DNA from: Providencia alcalifaciens DSM 30120
GTDB lineage: Bacteria > Pseudomonadota > Gammaproteobacteria > Enterobacterales > Enterobacteriaceae
Length of the DNA: 64,000 bases
Assembly: GCF_000173415.1 (NCBI RefSeq)
Contig: NZ_ABXW01000053.1
Coordinates: 283,743-347,742, forward strand
Direction of reading: 5' to 3'
Numbering within the stretch: position 1 is the stretch's first letter; each line of letters opens with the position of its first letter. Shown piece by piece: positions 15,906 to 26,888 of this stretch. The notes beneath the pieces are model-generated. The model was given only the letters and a program-made list of their open reading frames with translations. It searched no databases and was not told the DNA's origin. Position numbers and translations under genes: made by a program.

Positions 15906-16913
15906 ATGAAAGAAACTAACAATACTATCATTGGTGTTTCCAGCAATTTCCTCGATGTTCTCGAACGAGCCTCCGAACTTGCAAAACTCAATAAGCCTGT
16001 GCTCGTCATTGGTGAACGAGGAACGGGTAAAGAGCTCATCGCCGATCGTCTTCATTATTTATCCCCACGCTGGCAAGAGCCTTTTATCTCCTTAAATTGC
16101 AGTGGACTCAATGAGAACTTACTGGATTCTGAATTATTCGGGCACGAAGCAGGTTCATTTACCGGCGCACAAAAGCGCCATCAAGGTCGCTTCGAACGTG
16201 CGGACAAAGGGACGCTGTTCCTTGATGAGCTCGCAACGGCTCCTATGTCTGTCCAAGAAAAGCTCTTACGAGTGATTGAATATGGCGAGCTAGAACGTGT
16301 CGGGGGAAGCCAATCTTTAAAAGTGGATGTTCGCTTAGTGTGCGCAACCAATGCCAATCTTCCGGAGCTGGCACGTAAAGGCCGATTTCGCGCAGATTTA
16401 CTCGATAGGCTTGCCTTTGAAGTCCTGCGTATACCACCTTTACGAGAGCGCATTCCAGATATTCTTTTGCTCGCTGAGCACTTTGCGATTGGCATGATAA
16501 GGGAGTTAAAACGTCCTTATTTCACGGGGTTTTCTGAAAAAGCACAACAGACTCTCATGCAATATGCTTGGCCGGGTAATATTCGTGAGCTTAAAAATGT
16601 GGTGGAACGATCGGTATATCGTCATGGAGAAAGTGACCAACCTGTCGATACGATTATTTTAGATCCGTTTGGGGAAAAACTTGCCGAACTACATGATGCC
16701 GCCCCGTCCTCATCAGCCCCCCAAGAAGCGCACCTCTCCTTCCCTTTTGATTTACGCCAATGGCAATTGGAATCGGAAAAAAATCATGTTAAAGCAGCAC
16801 TACGTCACGCGCATTTTAATCAGCGTAAAGCCGCTCAGTACTTGTCACTCAGCTATGATCAATTTCGAGGATTGATAAAAAAACATCAAATTAGCTTAGA
16901 AGGCGGCGATTGA
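15906..16913 (+). CDS. pspF: Sigma54 activator PspF
   Basis: PspF is the AAA+ activator of the psp genes, held inactive by PspA. The 335-residue protein lacks a receiver domain, as usual. It has Walker A GERGTGKE (36-43), the sigma54-contact loop GSFTGA (83-88; commonly GAFTGA), and a C-terminal Fis-type HTH (NQRKAAQYLSLSYDQFRGLIKKH). ATG 15906 aligns with the E. coli N-terminus; a TTG at 15891 would add five residues. It is divergent from pspA. RyhB lies convergent just after its stop. Confidence 0.96.
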   Translation: MKETNNTIIGVSSNFLDVLERASELAKLNKPVLVIGERGTGKELIADRLHYLSPRWQEPFISLNCSGLNENLLDSELFGHEAGSFTGAQKRHQGRFERADKGTLFLDELATAPMSVQEKLLRVIEYGELERVGGSQSLKVDVRLVCATNANLPELARKGRFRADLLDRLAFEVLRIPPLRERIPDILLLAEHFAIGMIRELKRPYFTGFSEKAQQTLMQYAWPGNIRELKNVVERSVYRHGESDQPVDTIILDPFGEKLAELHDAAPSSSAPQEAHLSFPFDLRQWQLESEKNHVKAALRHAHFNQRKAAQYLSLSYDQFRGLIKKHQISLEGGD

Positions 16914-16915
16914 GC

Positions 16916-16943
16916 AAAAAAAAAGCCAGCACCCGAGCTGGCT
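16916..16943 (-). terminator. Terminator of RyhB
   Basis: Stem AGCCAGC (16924-16930) / GCTGGCT (16937-16943), followed on the minus strand by nine Ts (16916-16924). It begins 3 bases after the pspF stop, so it may also serve convergent pspF transcripts. Confidence 0.9.
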
Positions 16944-17016
16944 ATACAAATAAAACACTGGAAGCAATGTGAGCAATGTCATGCCTTGTCTGCAAAAGCT
17001 AAGCACTTAGGAGACG
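16916..17016 (-). ncRNA. ryhB: Iron-stress small RNA RyhB
   Basis: The minus strand over 16957-16980 carries the RyhB core (GACATTGCTCACATTGCTTC and following CAGT), identical to what I recall of E. coli RyhB, followed by a GCCAGC...GCTGGC terminator and nine Ts, also as in RyhB. A Fur box overlaps the predicted promoter. RyhB is an Hfq-dependent RNA that shuts down iron-using proteins such as SodB when iron is scarce. The length is about 100 nt; the start at 17016 is inferred from a -10 box TATCAT (17023-17028). In E. coli the gene lies elsewhere (next to yhhY). Confidence 0.93.
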
Positions 17017-17024
17017 AATTTAAT

Positions 17025-17043
17025 GATAATGGTTATTAGTATC
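17025..17043 (-). promoter_or_regulatory. Fur box of ryhB
   Basis: On the plus strand GATAATGGTTATTAGTATC, 15 of 19 matches to the Fur consensus GATAATGATAATCATTATC. It overlaps the predicted -10 box of ryhB, the place where Fur-Fe2+ would block transcription. Confidence 0.8.
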
Positions 17044-17262
17044 ATTTGTAAAGCTTTTTAATGCGATTATTTCTCATTAAGATTAGATACAAAATAACTC
17101 TTTATTTTATAATTAATTACGACCAAGTTGATTCTCATTTACATACATTAACTTTCGTTTCAATTGATATTATGAACAAAATATCACCACAAATTTTGCT
17201 TATACCCAGTAACCCTATTTTTACGCTACAATAAGGCAATTCAGGTCAACTACATTAGATCT
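17044..17262. other. Leader region of the sap operon
   Basis: AT-rich region with the sapA promoter. Phrases such as ATTCTCATT near 17130 resemble half Fur sites but are not convincing. No ORF or RNA gene recognised. Confidence 0.35.
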
Positions 17263-18948
17263 ATGCGCCTTTTAACTCTTTGGTTTTTATTTACTGTTTC
17301 TCTGTCAGCATTGGCTGAGCAAACAGACATAAGCTACAAAGACACCATTGCCAATGATGTCCCAGCAGATATTCGCCAAAATGGCTTCATTTACTGCGTC
17401 AATGGCATTGTCACTACATTTAACCCACAACTTGCCAGTAGTGGGTTAATTATTGATCCCCTTGGTGCACAACTGTATGACCGCTTGCTCGATGTTGACC
17501 CATTTACTTATCGATTAATTCCCGAACTAGCCTCACGTTGGGAAGTGCTGGATAACGGTGCCACCTACCGGCTATACCTCAGAAAAGACGTCAAATTTCA
17601 AACTACGCCTTGGTTTACACCAACACGCAATATGAATGCTGATGATGTGGTTTTTAGCTTTTCACGCATGTTCGAAACGAGTAATCCGTACCATTTTATT
17701 AATGGTGGACGTTATCCTTATTTTGACAGTTTGCAATTTGCGAGTAGTGTCGAAAGCATAAAAAAATTAAATAATTATGCTGTTGAGTTTCGCTTAAAAT
17801 CCCCCGATGCTTCCTTTTTGTGGCATTTAGCGACTCACTATGCACCGATTTTATCTGCGGAATATGCAGATACACTCTCTGCGAGCAATCACCAAGAAAT
17901 GATTGATTGGCGCCCCGTAGGGACAGGTCCATTCTATTTTGATGATTACCAATCTGGGCAGTTTGTCCGCTTATTGCGTAATAAAGATTATTGGAAGGGA
18001 GAACCTCGTATGGAGGAAGTGGTCGTTGATATGGGGGCCGGTGGTACTGGGCGCATATCAAAACTGCTCACAGGGGAATGTGATGTTCTTGCTTACCCTG
18101 CTGCCAGTCAATTAAAAGTCCTACGTGATGATCCTCGCCTGCGTATTTCCATGCGCTCAGGCATGAATATCGCCTATTTAGCCTTTAATACCAGCAAGCC
18201 TCCACTCGACCAACTCAAAGTTCGCCAAGCCATATCCTATGCAATTAATAATGAGCGACTCATGCAATCCATTTACTATGGCACCGCAGAGACGGCTTCA
18301 TCCATTTTGCCACGCGCTTCTTGGGCGTTTGATAATCAAACAAAAATAACTGATTACAATCCAGAGCTGTCGAAGCAGATGCTACAAGAAATGGGATTAG
18401 AAAATTTGAAACTTGAGCTATGGGTTCCTGTTGCATCACAATCCTATAACCCAAGCCCTTTAAAAATGGCAGAGTTAATTCAGGCTGATCTTGCACAAGT
18501 AGGCATTGTCATGAGTATCCGCTCGGTTGAAGGTCGCTTCCAAGAAAATCAGTTAATGGATCGTTCTCATGATATGACATTGGCGGGTTGGACAACCGAC
18601 AGTAATGACCCTGATAGCTTCTTTCGCCCTCTGCTAAGTTGTGCCGCAATTGGTTCACAAACTAACTTAAGCCATTGGTGCGATACACAATTTGATGAGG
18701 TTTTACATAAAGCCCTTCTGACCCAAGAGCTGGCTGATCGCATTGATTACTATCATCAAGCACAGAAGATTCTCGCTGAAGAATTACCCATTTTACCCCT
18801 AGCTTATTCACTGCGTTTACAAGCTTATCGTTTTGATATGAAAGGATTAGTGATTAGCGCTTTTGGGAACACCTCATTTGCTGGGGTTTATCGTGAAATG
18901 CAAGAACCGAAAAAAGTAGTACCTAATAAGGCGGAGCAGCAGCCATGA
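17263..18948 (+). CDS. sapA: Peptide ABC transporter periplasmic protein SapA
   Basis: SapA is the periplasmic binding protein of the Sap system, tied to resistance to antimicrobial peptides and to putrescine export in E. coli. The 561-residue protein has an 18-residue signal peptide and the SBP_bac_5 fold. Phrases [24 protein letters not shown] (its start), [22 protein letters not shown] and the C-terminal [10 protein letters not shown] match E. coli SapA (547 residues). It heads sapABCDF; the stop overlaps the sapB start by 4 bases. Confidence 0.96.
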   Translation: MRLLTLWFLFTVSLSALAEQTDISYKDTIANDVPADIRQNGFIYCVNGIVTTFNPQLASSGLIIDPLGAQLYDRLLDVDPFTYRLIPELASRWEVLDNGATYRLYLRKDVKFQTTPWFTPTRNMNADDVVFSFSRMFETSNPYHFINGGRYPYFDSLQFASSVESIKKLNNYAVEFRLKSPDASFLWHLATHYAPILSAEYADTLSASNHQEMIDWRPVGTGPFYFDDYQSGQFVRLLRNKDYWKGEPRMEEVVVDMGAGGTGRISKLLTGECDVLAYPAASQLKVLRDDPRLRISMRSGMNIAYLAFNTSKPPLDQLKVRQAISYAINNERLMQSIYYGTAETASSILPRASWAFDNQTKITDYNPELSKQMLQEMGLENLKLELWVPVASQSYNPSPLKMAELIQADLAQVGIVMSIRSVEGRFQENQLMDRSHDMTLAGWTTDSNDPDSFFRPLLSCAAIGSQTNLSHWCDTQFDEVLHKALLTQELADRIDYYHQAQKILAEELPILPLAYSLRLQAYRFDMKGLVISAFGNTSFAGVYREMQEPKKVVPNKAEQQP

Positions 18949-19910
18949 TCATCTATTCTTTGAGGCGACTGCTACTTTTGCTAGTGACTGTATTTTTTCT
19001 ATCACTGGTCAGCTTTAGCTTAAGTTATTTCACACCCAATGCGCCACTCAGTGGTGCATCACTCATTGATGCCTATATTTTCTATTTCGATGGTTTATTG
19101 CATTTCGATTTTGGGGTCTCCAGCATTAATGGTGAACCCATTACGGACCAACTTCAAGACACATTCCCAGCCACGATGGAACTGTGCATTCTCGCTTTTT
19201 TATTCGCGTTGTTTGTGGGCATCCCACTTGGAATGATCGCCTCATTTTGGCGTAATAAACCCGTTGATATCGCAATCAGCACCTTTGCCTTACTTGGGTT
19301 CTCCGTACCGGTTTTCGTTTTAGCTTTGGTCTTAACTCTATTTTTCTCTCTCCATTTAGGCTGGTTACCTGTTTCGGGGAGAATTGACCTGCTTTATAAC
19401 CTAAAGCCAGTCACTGGATTTGCGTTAATCGATGCATGGATTTCGGGATCACCATATCGTAAAGATATGATTATCAATGTATTAGAACACATGATCCTGC
19501 CTGTAGTCACACTCGCACTGGCGCCAACCACTGAAGTGATTCGATTAGTTCGTATTAGTACCGATGAGATAGCCAGCAGTAACTATGTCAAAGCTGCCGC
19601 CACGAGAGGGCTTTCCCGATTTAAAATTATCCGCCGCCATATTTTTCATAATGCTATCCCACCTATCATTCCCAAATTGGGTCTGCAATTCTCCACGATG
19701 CTAACATTAACGATGGTGACAGAATTAGTGTTTAACTGGCCTGGATTAGGACGTTGGTTGGTTACCGCAATACGCCAAGGGGATTATTCCGCAATTTCTG
19801 CAGGCGTCATGTTGATTGGCGCATTGGTGATCACCGTGAACGTATTATCCGATATTTTAGGTGCGATGATGGACCCATTAAAGCATAAGGATTGGTATGT
19901 CCTCAGATAA
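18945..19910 (+). CDS. sapB: Sap ABC transporter permease SapB
   Basis: Inner-membrane permease of 321 residues with six hydrophobic segments. It carries the BPD_transp_1 EAA-type loop ([24 protein letters not shown]), which contacts the ATPases. Start and end overlap sapA (ATGA) and sapC (14 bases), indicating tight translational coupling. Confidence 0.96.
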   Translation: MIIYSLRRLLLLLVTVFFLSLVSFSLSYFTPNAPLSGASLIDAYIFYFDGLLHFDFGVSSINGEPITDQLQDTFPATMELCILAFLFALFVGIPLGMIASFWRNKPVDIAISTFALLGFSVPVFVLALVLTLFFSLHLGWLPVSGRIDLLYNLKPVTGFALIDAWISGSPYRKDMIINVLEHMILPVVTLALAPTTEVIRLVRISTDEIASSNYVKAAATRGLSRFKIIRRHIFHNAIPPIIPKLGLQFSTMLTLTMVTELVFNWPGLGRWLVTAIRQGDYSAISAGVMLIGALVITVNVLSDILGAMMDPLKHKDWYVLR

Positions 19911-20787
19911 TTTTTATCGTGAACAAAAAATGCCATCCCCAACACGGGTGGTGTGGAATATTTTTTCCTCCGACGTCCTAGCAATGATCGGCTTTTTTGG
20001 GGTGCTTTTTTTAATCATCCTCTGTTTTGTCGGTCCCTATTTAGCGCCTTATGCCATTGATCAACAATTTTTGGGATACCAAATTACGCCGCCATCATGG
20101 TCTCATTATGGTGAAGTTGCCTTTTTCTTTGGAACTGATGATTTAGGTCGCGATATTTTAAGCCGCTTACTCATTGGGACAAAATCAACCTTCGGCTCTG
20201 CTTTGTTAGTCACCATAATTGCAACAATTGTTGGCTTAGTTTTAGGTTGCTTAGCTGGGATGACTCGTGGTCTTAAATCCGTAGTGTTTAACCACGTTCT
20301 CGACACCTTGCTATCCATTCCTTCTTTGTTGCTCGCCATTATCGTGGTCGCATTTATGGGTGCCAGTTTGACCAATGCCATGCTGGCGATTTGCCTTGCT
20401 TTGATTCCACGTATGGTGCGCACAATTTATGTTGCTGTTCATGATGAACTTGATAAAGAGTACATTGTGGCAGCACGCTTAGATGGCGCTTCAAACATCT
20501 TTATTTTGTGGTATACCGTATTACCGAATATCACGCCGATTTTAGTCACTGAGCTGACGCGTGCGCTTTCAATTGCCATTTTGGATATTGCTGCTCTAGG
20601 CTTTTTAGACCTAGGCGCTCAACTTCCATCTTCCGAGTGGGGCGCCATGCTTGGGGATACGTTAGAGCTCATTTATGTTGCACCGTGGACCGTGATTTTG
20701 CCCGGTGTGGCGATAATGTCGAGTGTCTTGTTTGTAAACCTACTAGGTGATGGACTACACCGTGCGATTAATTCGGGGGTAGAATAA
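19897..20787 (+). CDS. sapC: Sap ABC transporter permease SapC
   Basis: Second permease, 296 residues, the E. coli length. It has the OppC-type N-terminal segment, the phrase [14 protein letters not shown] typical of DppC/OppC-like permeases, and the EAA loop ([20 protein letters not shown]). It pairs with SapB. The stop and sapD start share one base. Confidence 0.96.
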   Translation: MSSDNFYREQKMPSPTRVVWNIFSSDVLAMIGFFGVLFLIILCFVGPYLAPYAIDQQFLGYQITPPSWSHYGEVAFFFGTDDLGRDILSRLLIGTKSTFGSALLVTIIATIVGLVLGCLAGMTRGLKSVVFNHVLDTLLSIPSLLLAIIVVAFMGASLTNAMLAICLALIPRMVRTIYVAVHDELDKEYIVAARLDGASNIFILWYTVLPNITPILVTELTRALSIAILDIAALGFLDLGAQLPSSEWGAMLGDTLELIYVAPWTVILPGVAIMSSVLFVNLLGDGLHRAINSGVE

Positions 20788-21782
20788 TGCCATTACTTGA
20801 TATTCGTAATTTAACGATTGAGTTTATGACCGCCAATGGTCCCGTTAAAGCCGTTGATCGGGTATCTATGACCCTCTCTGAAGGTGAAGTTCGTGGCTTA
20901 GTTGGCGAATCGGGTTCTGGTAAGAGCCTCATCGCGAAAGCCATTTGTGGGATCACCAAAGATAATATCCGTGTCACTGCTGACCGTTTTCGCTTTCAAG
21001 ATATCGACTTACTTAAGCTTAGCCCGCGCAAGCGGCGTCAACTGATCGGGCATAACATATCCATGATTTTCCAAGAGCCGCAATCGTGTCTTGATCCCGC
21101 GGCTGATATAGGAAAGCAGTTGATTCAATCCATTCCCGGCTGGACATATAAAGGACGTTGGTGGCAGCGCTTTAATTGGCGTAAACGCCGCGCAATCGAA
21201 TTACTACACCGAGTGGGTATCAAAGATCACAAAGATATTATGCATAGCTACCCTTATGAGCTAACTGATGGCGAATGCCAAAAAGTGATGATCGCCATTG
21301 CTATCGCCAACCAACCGCGCTTATTAATTGCAGATGAACCAACTAACGCAATGGAATCCACCACACAAGCACAAATTTTCCGTTTATTGGATAAATTAAA
21401 TCAAAACAATAATATGGGAATTTTGCTCATCAGCCATGATATGGAAATGATGTCTAAACTGGTGGACCGCATTAATGTGCTGTATTGCGGTCAGACCGTG
21501 GAAAGTGCAACACCTGAAGATATTTTACAGCGTCCTCGTCATCCTTATACACAGGCATTGATCCGTTCTATTCCTGATTTTGAAAGCCCAATTCCCCATA
21601 AAGGCCGATTGAATACTTTACCAGGCGCAATTCCATCATTAGAACATTTACCGATTGGCTGTCGCCTAGGTCCTCGCTGTCCTTATGCTCAACGTACTTG
21701 CATTGATGCGCCACCACTACGCAGTATTAAGGGTCATCTGGTTGCCTGCCACTATCCCCTGAATACGGAGGAGCAACCATGA
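20787..21782 (+). CDS. sapD: Sap ABC transporter ATPase SapD
   Basis: ATPase of 331 residues with Walker A GESGSGKS (40-47), a Q-loop, the atypical signature LTDGECQKV (LTEGE in E. coli SapD), Walker [10 protein letters not shown] and the C-terminal oligopeptide-type domain with [14 protein letters not shown]. In E. coli SapD also supplies ATP-dependent support to Trk potassium uptake. The stop overlaps the sapF start. Confidence 0.96.
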   Translation: MPLLDIRNLTIEFMTANGPVKAVDRVSMTLSEGEVRGLVGESGSGKSLIAKAICGITKDNIRVTADRFRFQDIDLLKLSPRKRRQLIGHNISMIFQEPQSCLDPAADIGKQLIQSIPGWTYKGRWWQRFNWRKRRAIELLHRVGIKDHKDIMHSYPYELTDGECQKVMIAIAIANQPRLLIADEPTNAMESTTQAQIFRLLDKLNQNNNMGILLISHDMEMMSKLVDRINVLYCGQTVESATPEDILQRPRHPYTQALIRSIPDFESPIPHKGRLNTLPGAIPSLEHLPIGCRLGPRCPYAQRTCIDAPPLRSIKGHLVACHYPLNTEEQP

Positions 21783-22585
21783 TGGAAACGTTACTTGAAG
21801 TGCGTAACCTAACCAAAACTTTCCGTTTTCGTGAAGGACTCTTTCGCCGCCACGAATTGCAAGCCGTTAAGCCCCTGAGTTTTAACCTACAGGCGGGACA
21901 AACTTTGGCCATCATTGGAGCAAACGGCTCAGGTAAATCAACCCTTGCCCGTATGCTTTCAGGCGTAACGGAACCGTCTGGTGGTGAAATTCTTATTCGT
22001 GGTCATCGACTCAGTTTTGGTGATTATAGCTATCGCAGCCAGCGTATTCGCATGATATTTCAGGATCCAAGCACCTCCTTAAATCCGCGACAGCGTATTG
22101 GGCAAACACTGGAATTGCCGTTAAAATTGAATACCGATTTAACGGGAATTGAACGGGAACGACGGATTATCCAAACGCTACGCCAAGTCGGTCTGCTCGC
22201 TGATCATGCTGAATATTACCCACATATGCTAGCATCTGGTCAAAAACAGCGAATCGCCCTCGCCCGCGCATTGATTTTACAGCCAGAAATTATTGTTGCT
22301 GATGAAGCACTGGCTTCCCTTGATATGTCGATGCGCTCGCAGATCATTAACTTGATGCTCGATTTGCAAGCTAAGCAAGATATTGCTTATATCTACGTGA
22401 CTCAGCATTTAGGTATGATGAAACACATTAGCGACAAAATGCTGGTGATGGATAAAGGCGAAGTGGTTGAGCGAGGTAATACTGCAGAAGTTCTCGCAGC
22501 GCCACTCCATGATGTGACTCGTCGCCTCATTGAAAGCCACTTTGGTGAGCCATTATCCATTGATGCATGGCGGCAAGATTTGTAA
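21779..22585 (+). CDS. sapF: Sap ABC transporter ATPase SapF
   Basis: Second ATPase, 268 residues. Walker A GANGSGKS (47-54), signature [15 protein letters not shown], Walker [13 protein letters not shown]. It lacks the Cys-rich C-terminal domain of SapD, as expected. It is the last gene of the operon and is followed by a hairpin shared with the convergent DUF817 gene. Confidence 0.96.
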   Translation: MMETLLEVRNLTKTFRFREGLFRRHELQAVKPLSFNLQAGQTLAIIGANGSGKSTLARMLSGVTEPSGGEILIRGHRLSFGDYSYRSQRIRMIFQDPSTSLNPRQRIGQTLELPLKLNTDLTGIERERRIIQTLRQVGLLADHAEYYPHMLASGQKQRIALARALILQPEIIVADEALASLDMSMRSQIINLMLDLQAKQDIAYIYVTQHLGMMKHISDKMLVMDKGEVVERGNTAEVLAAPLHDVTRRLIESHFGEPLSIDAWRQDL

Positions 22586-22592
22586 TCACAGA

Positions 22593-22623
22593 AAATGCGA
22601 GCGAGATTCACTTGCTCGCATTT
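22593..22623. terminator. Hairpin between convergent sapF and DUF817 gene
   Basis: Perfect 10-bp stem AAATGCGAGC (22593-22602) / GCTCGCATTT (22614-22623) with an 11-base loop. It can act on both strands. The T-tails are short. Confidence 0.7.
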
Positions 22624-22639
22624 CACGAAAATCGGGTCT

Positions 22640-23506
22640 CTAGCGAGCGATTGAAACACAGCTTTTGATATGTTTGAGATGCACCACAATAGTAAAAGTG
22701 ACGATCACCAACAACGACCATGCCCCCCATTTTCCTGCATGCACCATCGACCATGCTCCAATCTGGTTTGGATATTGCCAAACACCGAAGAACGTCCCAA
22801 AATTCTCCGCCAGCCAAATAAAGAAGCCAATTAGCATAAATGCAAGTAACAGTGGCATTTTTCGCTCTTTATCCAATGGGGTGTAAAACACCATGCTGCG
22901 AGCATATAAGCCAAAAATAAAGGCAGTCAAATACCAGCGATAATCATCAATATAATGGTGGCTGAAAAAGTTAATGTAGATTGCCAAGGCCACTAAAGTT
23001 GCCATCCAGTAAGGCGGATAATGTTCAATCCTAACGTTAAAAAAACGCCAAGATTGAATGATATAACTGCCTACCGCTGCATACATAAACCCCGTAAATA
23101 ACGGGACACCCCATAATTTAGTATAAGCATCATCAGGATACTGCCATGAACCAATCGTCGCAGAGGTTTTAAATAATTCCATCATAAACCCAACTAAATG
23201 GAACACGCAGATAGCTTTTAATTCATCCCACGTTTCTAATTTCGCCCACACCAATAACGCTTGAAATAACACAGCAAAAATCAATAAAACATCATAGCGA
23301 GGAACACCCAAGATCCCTTTTGCTGGTACTAGGAATAGTGCTAAAAAGAAAAAACCTGCAAACAAGCAAGAGCGCGCATTAATCAAACCAAAAAACCAAA
23401 ACTCAAGAATAAAGCGTTTGAATCCTTTACTATTATTAGGTTTGTGCGCCATCAAAAGAGAGTCAAGCTTGGTAAGATGGTTCAATATGTGAGAAACGGA
23501 TGCCAT
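22640..23506 (-). CDS. DUF817 integral membrane protein
   Basis: Protein of 288 residues with about eight hydrophobic segments. The overall sequence (NARSCLFAGFFF, FKTSATIGSWQYPD, WLAENFGTFFGVWQYPNQ) matches DUF817 membrane proteins such as Bacillus YoaT. Paired Trp-Gln-Tyr-Pro motifs (WQYP) occur twice. Function is unknown. A shorter start at the Met of MAHKPNN is possible, since no strong ribosome-binding site is seen at 23506. Confidence 0.85.
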   Translation of the reverse strand: MASVSHILNHLTKLDSLLMAHKPNNSKGFKRFILEFWFFGLINARSCLFAGFFFLALFLVPAKGILGVPRYDVLLIFAVLFQALLVWAKLETWDELKAICVFHLVGFMMELFKTSATIGSWQYPDDAYTKLWGVPLFTGFMYAAVGSYIIQSWRFFNVRIEHYPPYWMATLVALAIYINFFSHHYIDDYRWYLTAFIFGLYARSMVFYTPLDKERKMPLLLAFMLIGFFIWLAENFGTFFGVWQYPNQIGAWSMVHAGKWGAWSLLVIVTFTIVVHLKHIKSCVSIAR

Positions 23507-23798
23507 TTTAGCCGCTCATAAAATGTAGTCGGAGGGGTTGAGGGATAACCTCAATACAATGCGCGAGAGTATAACAAACTACTCTCAGATACCCACCCTG
23601 TAACAATCTTAATTTCAGATGATTATCAATTGGCTAGATGGCCAGCTCCTCGCTGCTCACTTATCGTAAGAATCACCTATTTTTACCGATTTTAAATATT
23701 GAGACTAATTCCACATCCTTTAGCAATTCTCTTTTTGAATCTAGTGTATACTTGGTGGAACAATAAAGATGATTATTCTATGACTTAGGAGTTTTATA

Positions 23799-24413
23799 AT
23801 GAAATTGTATTACGCTCCCGGTGCCTGCTCACTCTCCCCTCACATCATTCTGCGTGAAGCAGGATTAGATTTCAGTATTGTTCGTGTTAACTTAAAAGAA
23901 AAAATCACAGAAACGGGTGAGAACTTCTTAGCAATTAACCCTAAAGGTCAAGTCCCTACTCTCGTTTTAGATGATGATGAACAATTAACAGAAGGCGCAG
24001 TCATTGTTCAATATATTGCGGATCAAAACCCAAACAGAAATTTAATTGCACTGCCGGGTTCAATGAAACGTTATCATCAGTTAGAAGCGTTAAACTTCAT
24101 TTCTACCGAACTCCATAAGAACTTCGGACCATTATTTTCCCCTGGTACCCCAGAAGAATATAAAGATGTTGTCCGCGCAAATTTACTGAAGAAATTCCAG
24201 TATGTGAACGATGTTCTGAAAAACCAACCTTACTTTGTTGCCAAAAGCGATTTCTGTGTCGCTGACGCATATTTGTTTACTGTCACTAATTGGACCCGTT
24301 TGGTCGGTGTTGATATCAGTGGATTGAGCCATCTGAATGAATATTGCGAAAAAATTGCTAAACGACCAAAAGTTCAAGAAGCATTAGAAGCAGAAGGATT
24401 ACTGAAAAAGTAA
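23799..24413 (+). CDS. gstA: Beta-class glutathione S-transferase GstA
   Basis: Conjugates glutathione to electrophiles. The 204-residue protein has the bacterial beta-class Cys10 in YAPGACSLSPHI, the cis-Pro loop KGQVPTL and the E-G motif (TEGAVIVQYIAD). It closely resembles Proteus mirabilis GST B1-1. TAGGAG lies nine bases before the start. The convergent neighbour is pdxY, as in E. coli. Confidence 0.95.
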   Translation: MKLYYAPGACSLSPHIILREAGLDFSIVRVNLKEKITETGENFLAINPKGQVPTLVLDDDEQLTEGAVIVQYIADQNPNRNLIALPGSMKRYHQLEALNFISTELHKNFGPLFSPGTPEEYKDVVRANLLKKFQYVNDVLKNQPYFVAKSDFCVADAYLFTVTNWTRLVGVDISGLSHLNEYCEKIAKRPKVQEALEAEGLLKK

Positions 24414-24440
24414 TCACCCACAAATAACCATTTATACAAA

Positions 24441-24468
24441 AACAGCGCCAATGGGCGCTGTTTTTATT
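24441..24468. terminator. Bidirectional terminator gstA/pdxY
   Basis: Perfect 9-bp stem AACAGCGCC (24441-24449) / GGCGCTGTT (24454-24462) followed by TTTATTT on the plus strand and by T-rich sequence on the minus strand. Confidence 0.88.
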
Positions 24469-24479
24469 TACAATCTCAA

Positions 24480-25343
24480 TTAATCTAACTGAGTTGCACA
24501 GAACTTATGTTGAGGATTAACCATCAAATCTTGAGCTGCAACTAATTGAAGCTCGTATTCACCCATTTCTTTAGTTTTCAACATTACTTCATAAACCGCC
24601 GCGGCAACATGCTCTAAGCCTTTATTTAATGGCTCGCCTTTCAAGATATTGACCAACATTAGACCGCTAGTTAAATCACCAACCCCAACAGGTTGCTTTT
24701 CACCAAAATCCACTAATGGACGGCTAACATGCCAACTATGTTCTGCAGTGACTAAAATCATTTCAAAGCGATCTGCACGATAACCCGCTCGGCTCAAATG
24801 CTTAACTAATACTGTTTTAGGACCTTGATGGCATAACTTACGCGCCGCGTTCACCGCTTGCTCAACCGTAGTGATTTTTTCATTCGCTAACGTTTCTAAC
24901 TCTAATAAGTTAGGCGCAATAACATCACTCGCCGCTAATGCTTGCTGGCAAAGAAACTCAGCCACTCCGGGGGCAACGATACACCCTTTTTCTGGGTGTC
25001 CCATAACAGGATCACAAAAATAGAGTGCTTGAGGATTTGCAGCTTTAACCTTTTTCACAATTGCCAGAATGTCACTACCTTGTTCAGCGGAGCCAATATA
25101 TCCACTTAACACGGCATCACAGATTTCAAGCTTATGAATCTTTGCTAATCCCTCAACAATATCCGTCAAGTGTTGAGCGGGAAATACAGAACCTGTCCAT
25201 TGAGGATATTGTGTATGGTTGGAGAATTGAACTGTGTTAAGTGGCCACACATCTACGCCCATACGGCACATAGGGAATGCAGCAGCACTGTTTCCTGCAT
25301 GGCCGAAAACAACATGGGATTGAATTGATAATACGCTTTTCAT
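24480..25343 (-). CDS. pdxY: Pyridoxal kinase PdxY
   Basis: Phosphorylates pyridoxal in the vitamin B6 salvage pathway. The 287-residue protein equals E. coli PdxY in length, with [16 protein letters not shown] at the N-terminus, [18 protein letters not shown] in the middle and the ribokinase-type GVGDLTSGL near the C-terminus. It is last in the direction anmK, pdxH, tyrS, pdxY; two B6 enzymes in one cluster suggest shared control. Confidence 0.96.
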   Translation of the reverse strand: MKSVLSIQSHVVFGHAGNSAAAFPMCRMGVDVWPLNTVQFSNHTQYPQWTGSVFPAQHLTDIVEGLAKIHKLEICDAVLSGYIGSAEQGSDILAIVKKVKAANPQALYFCDPVMGHPEKGCIVAPGVAEFLCQQALAASDVIAPNLLELETLANEKITTVEQAVNAARKLCHQGPKTVLVKHLSRAGYRADRFEMILVTAEHSWHVSRPLVDFGEKQPVGVGDLTSGLMLVNILKGEPLNKGLEHVAAAVYEVMLKTKEMGEYELQLVAAQDLMVNPQHKFCATQLD

Positions 25344-25453
25344 TGGAAACCCAGAGAATTGTTATGTCGAATGAAGAGAAATCAGTGAGTAGCCATTGCC
25401 AATATGAATAGCCCGGAGATTTCCGGGCTCAATATTACAAAGGTTCGTCAGAG

Positions 25454-26728
25454 CTATTTCCAGTTAATTAAGCAGTCGTTCTTCTTACCGCGGCGGATAA
25501 GGGTATAACGGCCAAATAAACGGTCAGCATCAGTAAATACATACATTGGTTCAGTTTGTTTTTGACCATTGATAGATACTGCATTTGAGCTGATTGCGGT
25601 TCTAGCTTGACCACGGGAAGGAGCCAGCTCTGAATCAACTAATGCTTGCTGAAGATCTGCGCCGTCTTCAAGGGCGATGCATGGAATACCATCTTGCGCC
25701 AATTGCTCGAAGTCAGCCTCAGTTAAATCAGATACCGCACCAGAGAATAGGCTTTCAGTAATACGTTTTGCTGCTGCAAGACCCGCTTCGCCGTGAACTA
25801 ATTTAGTCACTTCCTCTGCTAATACATACTGTGCTCGAGGTGCTTTGCCACTATTTTTGTCTTCTTCTTCCAATGCATCTATTTCGCTTAATTCCATGAA
25901 AGTAAAGAATTTCAGGAAGCGATAAACGTCAGCATCTGCTGTATTGATCCAGAATTGGTAGAATTTATATTGGCTGGTTTTCTTTGGATCTAACCAAACT
26001 GCACCACCTTCAGTTTTACCGAATTTAGTACCGTCAGTTTTGGTGATCAGAGGAACGGTTAAACCAAATACTTGGTTTTGGTGTAAACGACGTGTTAAGT
26101 CGATACCGGAAGTGATATTTCCCCATTGGTCTGAACCACCAATTTGCAGTTCAACACCCATCTCTTTATTCATATTCGCAAAGTCATAACCCTGTAACAG
26201 GTTATACGCAAACTCAGTGAAAGAGATGCCGACATCATCGCGGTTTAAACGCTGTTTAACGGACTCACGATTAATCATTTGGTTAACAGAGAAGTGTTTA
26301 CCAATATCACGTAAGAACGTCAGTACGTCCATTTTGCCAAACCAATCATAGTTGTTAGCTAGACGTGCGCTGTTTTCACCGCAATCAAAACTAAGGAATG
26401 GTGAAACTTGGTTACGGATTTTTTCTACCCACTCTTGAACGGTTTCTGTGGTGTTTAATTTACGTTCAGTAGCTTTAAAGCTCGGATCGCCAATTAGACC
26501 CGTTGCGCCACCAACCAACGCCACAGGCTTGTGCCCGGCTAGTTGGAATCGTTTTAAACACAGCAAAGGAACCAGATGTCCCAAGTGCAAGCTGTCAGCG
26601 GTAGGGTCGAAGCCACAATAGAGAGAGATAGGGCCCTGCGCCAGTCTCTCTGCTAACGCATCCTCATCCGTTACCTGGGCAACGAGGCCCCGCTCTTGCA
26701 ATTGTTTAATCAGGTTATTGCTAGACAT
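25454..26728 (-). CDS. tyrS: Tyrosyl-tRNA synthetase
   Basis: Charges tRNA-Tyr. A 424-residue class I synthetase with the HIGH variant HLGH (48-51), the KMSKS-type KFGKT and a C-terminal S4 RNA-binding domain ([18 protein letters not shown]). ATG 26728 ([10 protein letters not shown]) gives the E. coli length and has GGAG seven bases upstream; ATG 26740 adds four residues and is less likely. Confidence 0.97.
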   Translation of the reverse strand: MSSNNLIKQLQERGLVAQVTDEDALAERLAQGPISLYCGFDPTADSLHLGHLVPLLCLKRFQLAGHKPVALVGGATGLIGDPSFKATERKLNTTETVQEWVEKIRNQVSPFLSFDCGENSARLANNYDWFGKMDVLTFLRDIGKHFSVNQMINRESVKQRLNRDDVGISFTEFAYNLLQGYDFANMNKEMGVELQIGGSDQWGNITSGIDLTRRLHQNQVFGLTVPLITKTDGTKFGKTEGGAVWLDPKKTSQYKFYQFWINTADADVYRFLKFFTFMELSEIDALEEEDKNSGKAPRAQYVLAEEVTKLVHGEAGLAAAKRITESLFSGAVSDLTEADFEQLAQDGIPCIALEDGADLQQALVDSELAPSRGQARTAISSNAVSINGQKQTEPMYVFTDADRLFGRYTLIRRGKKNDCLINWK

Positions 26729-26888
26729 CAATGACTCCATCGGTTGAATTTTGTCTATCTATTTTAATATTAAAAATGGACAAAGTGAGACAACGCTCAA
26801 AGGCTTGCCAATATGATTTGTCAATTTTCTTAAACGAGGCTATAGCATAAAGCGCATATCAATTAAGCGCCAGCTAAAAAACCATTTA

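Noticed and set aside
16181..16495. Minus-strand ORFs inside pspF
   Set aside because: Shadows; the translation is low-complexity Ser/Arg-rich as expected from antisense of a coding frame.
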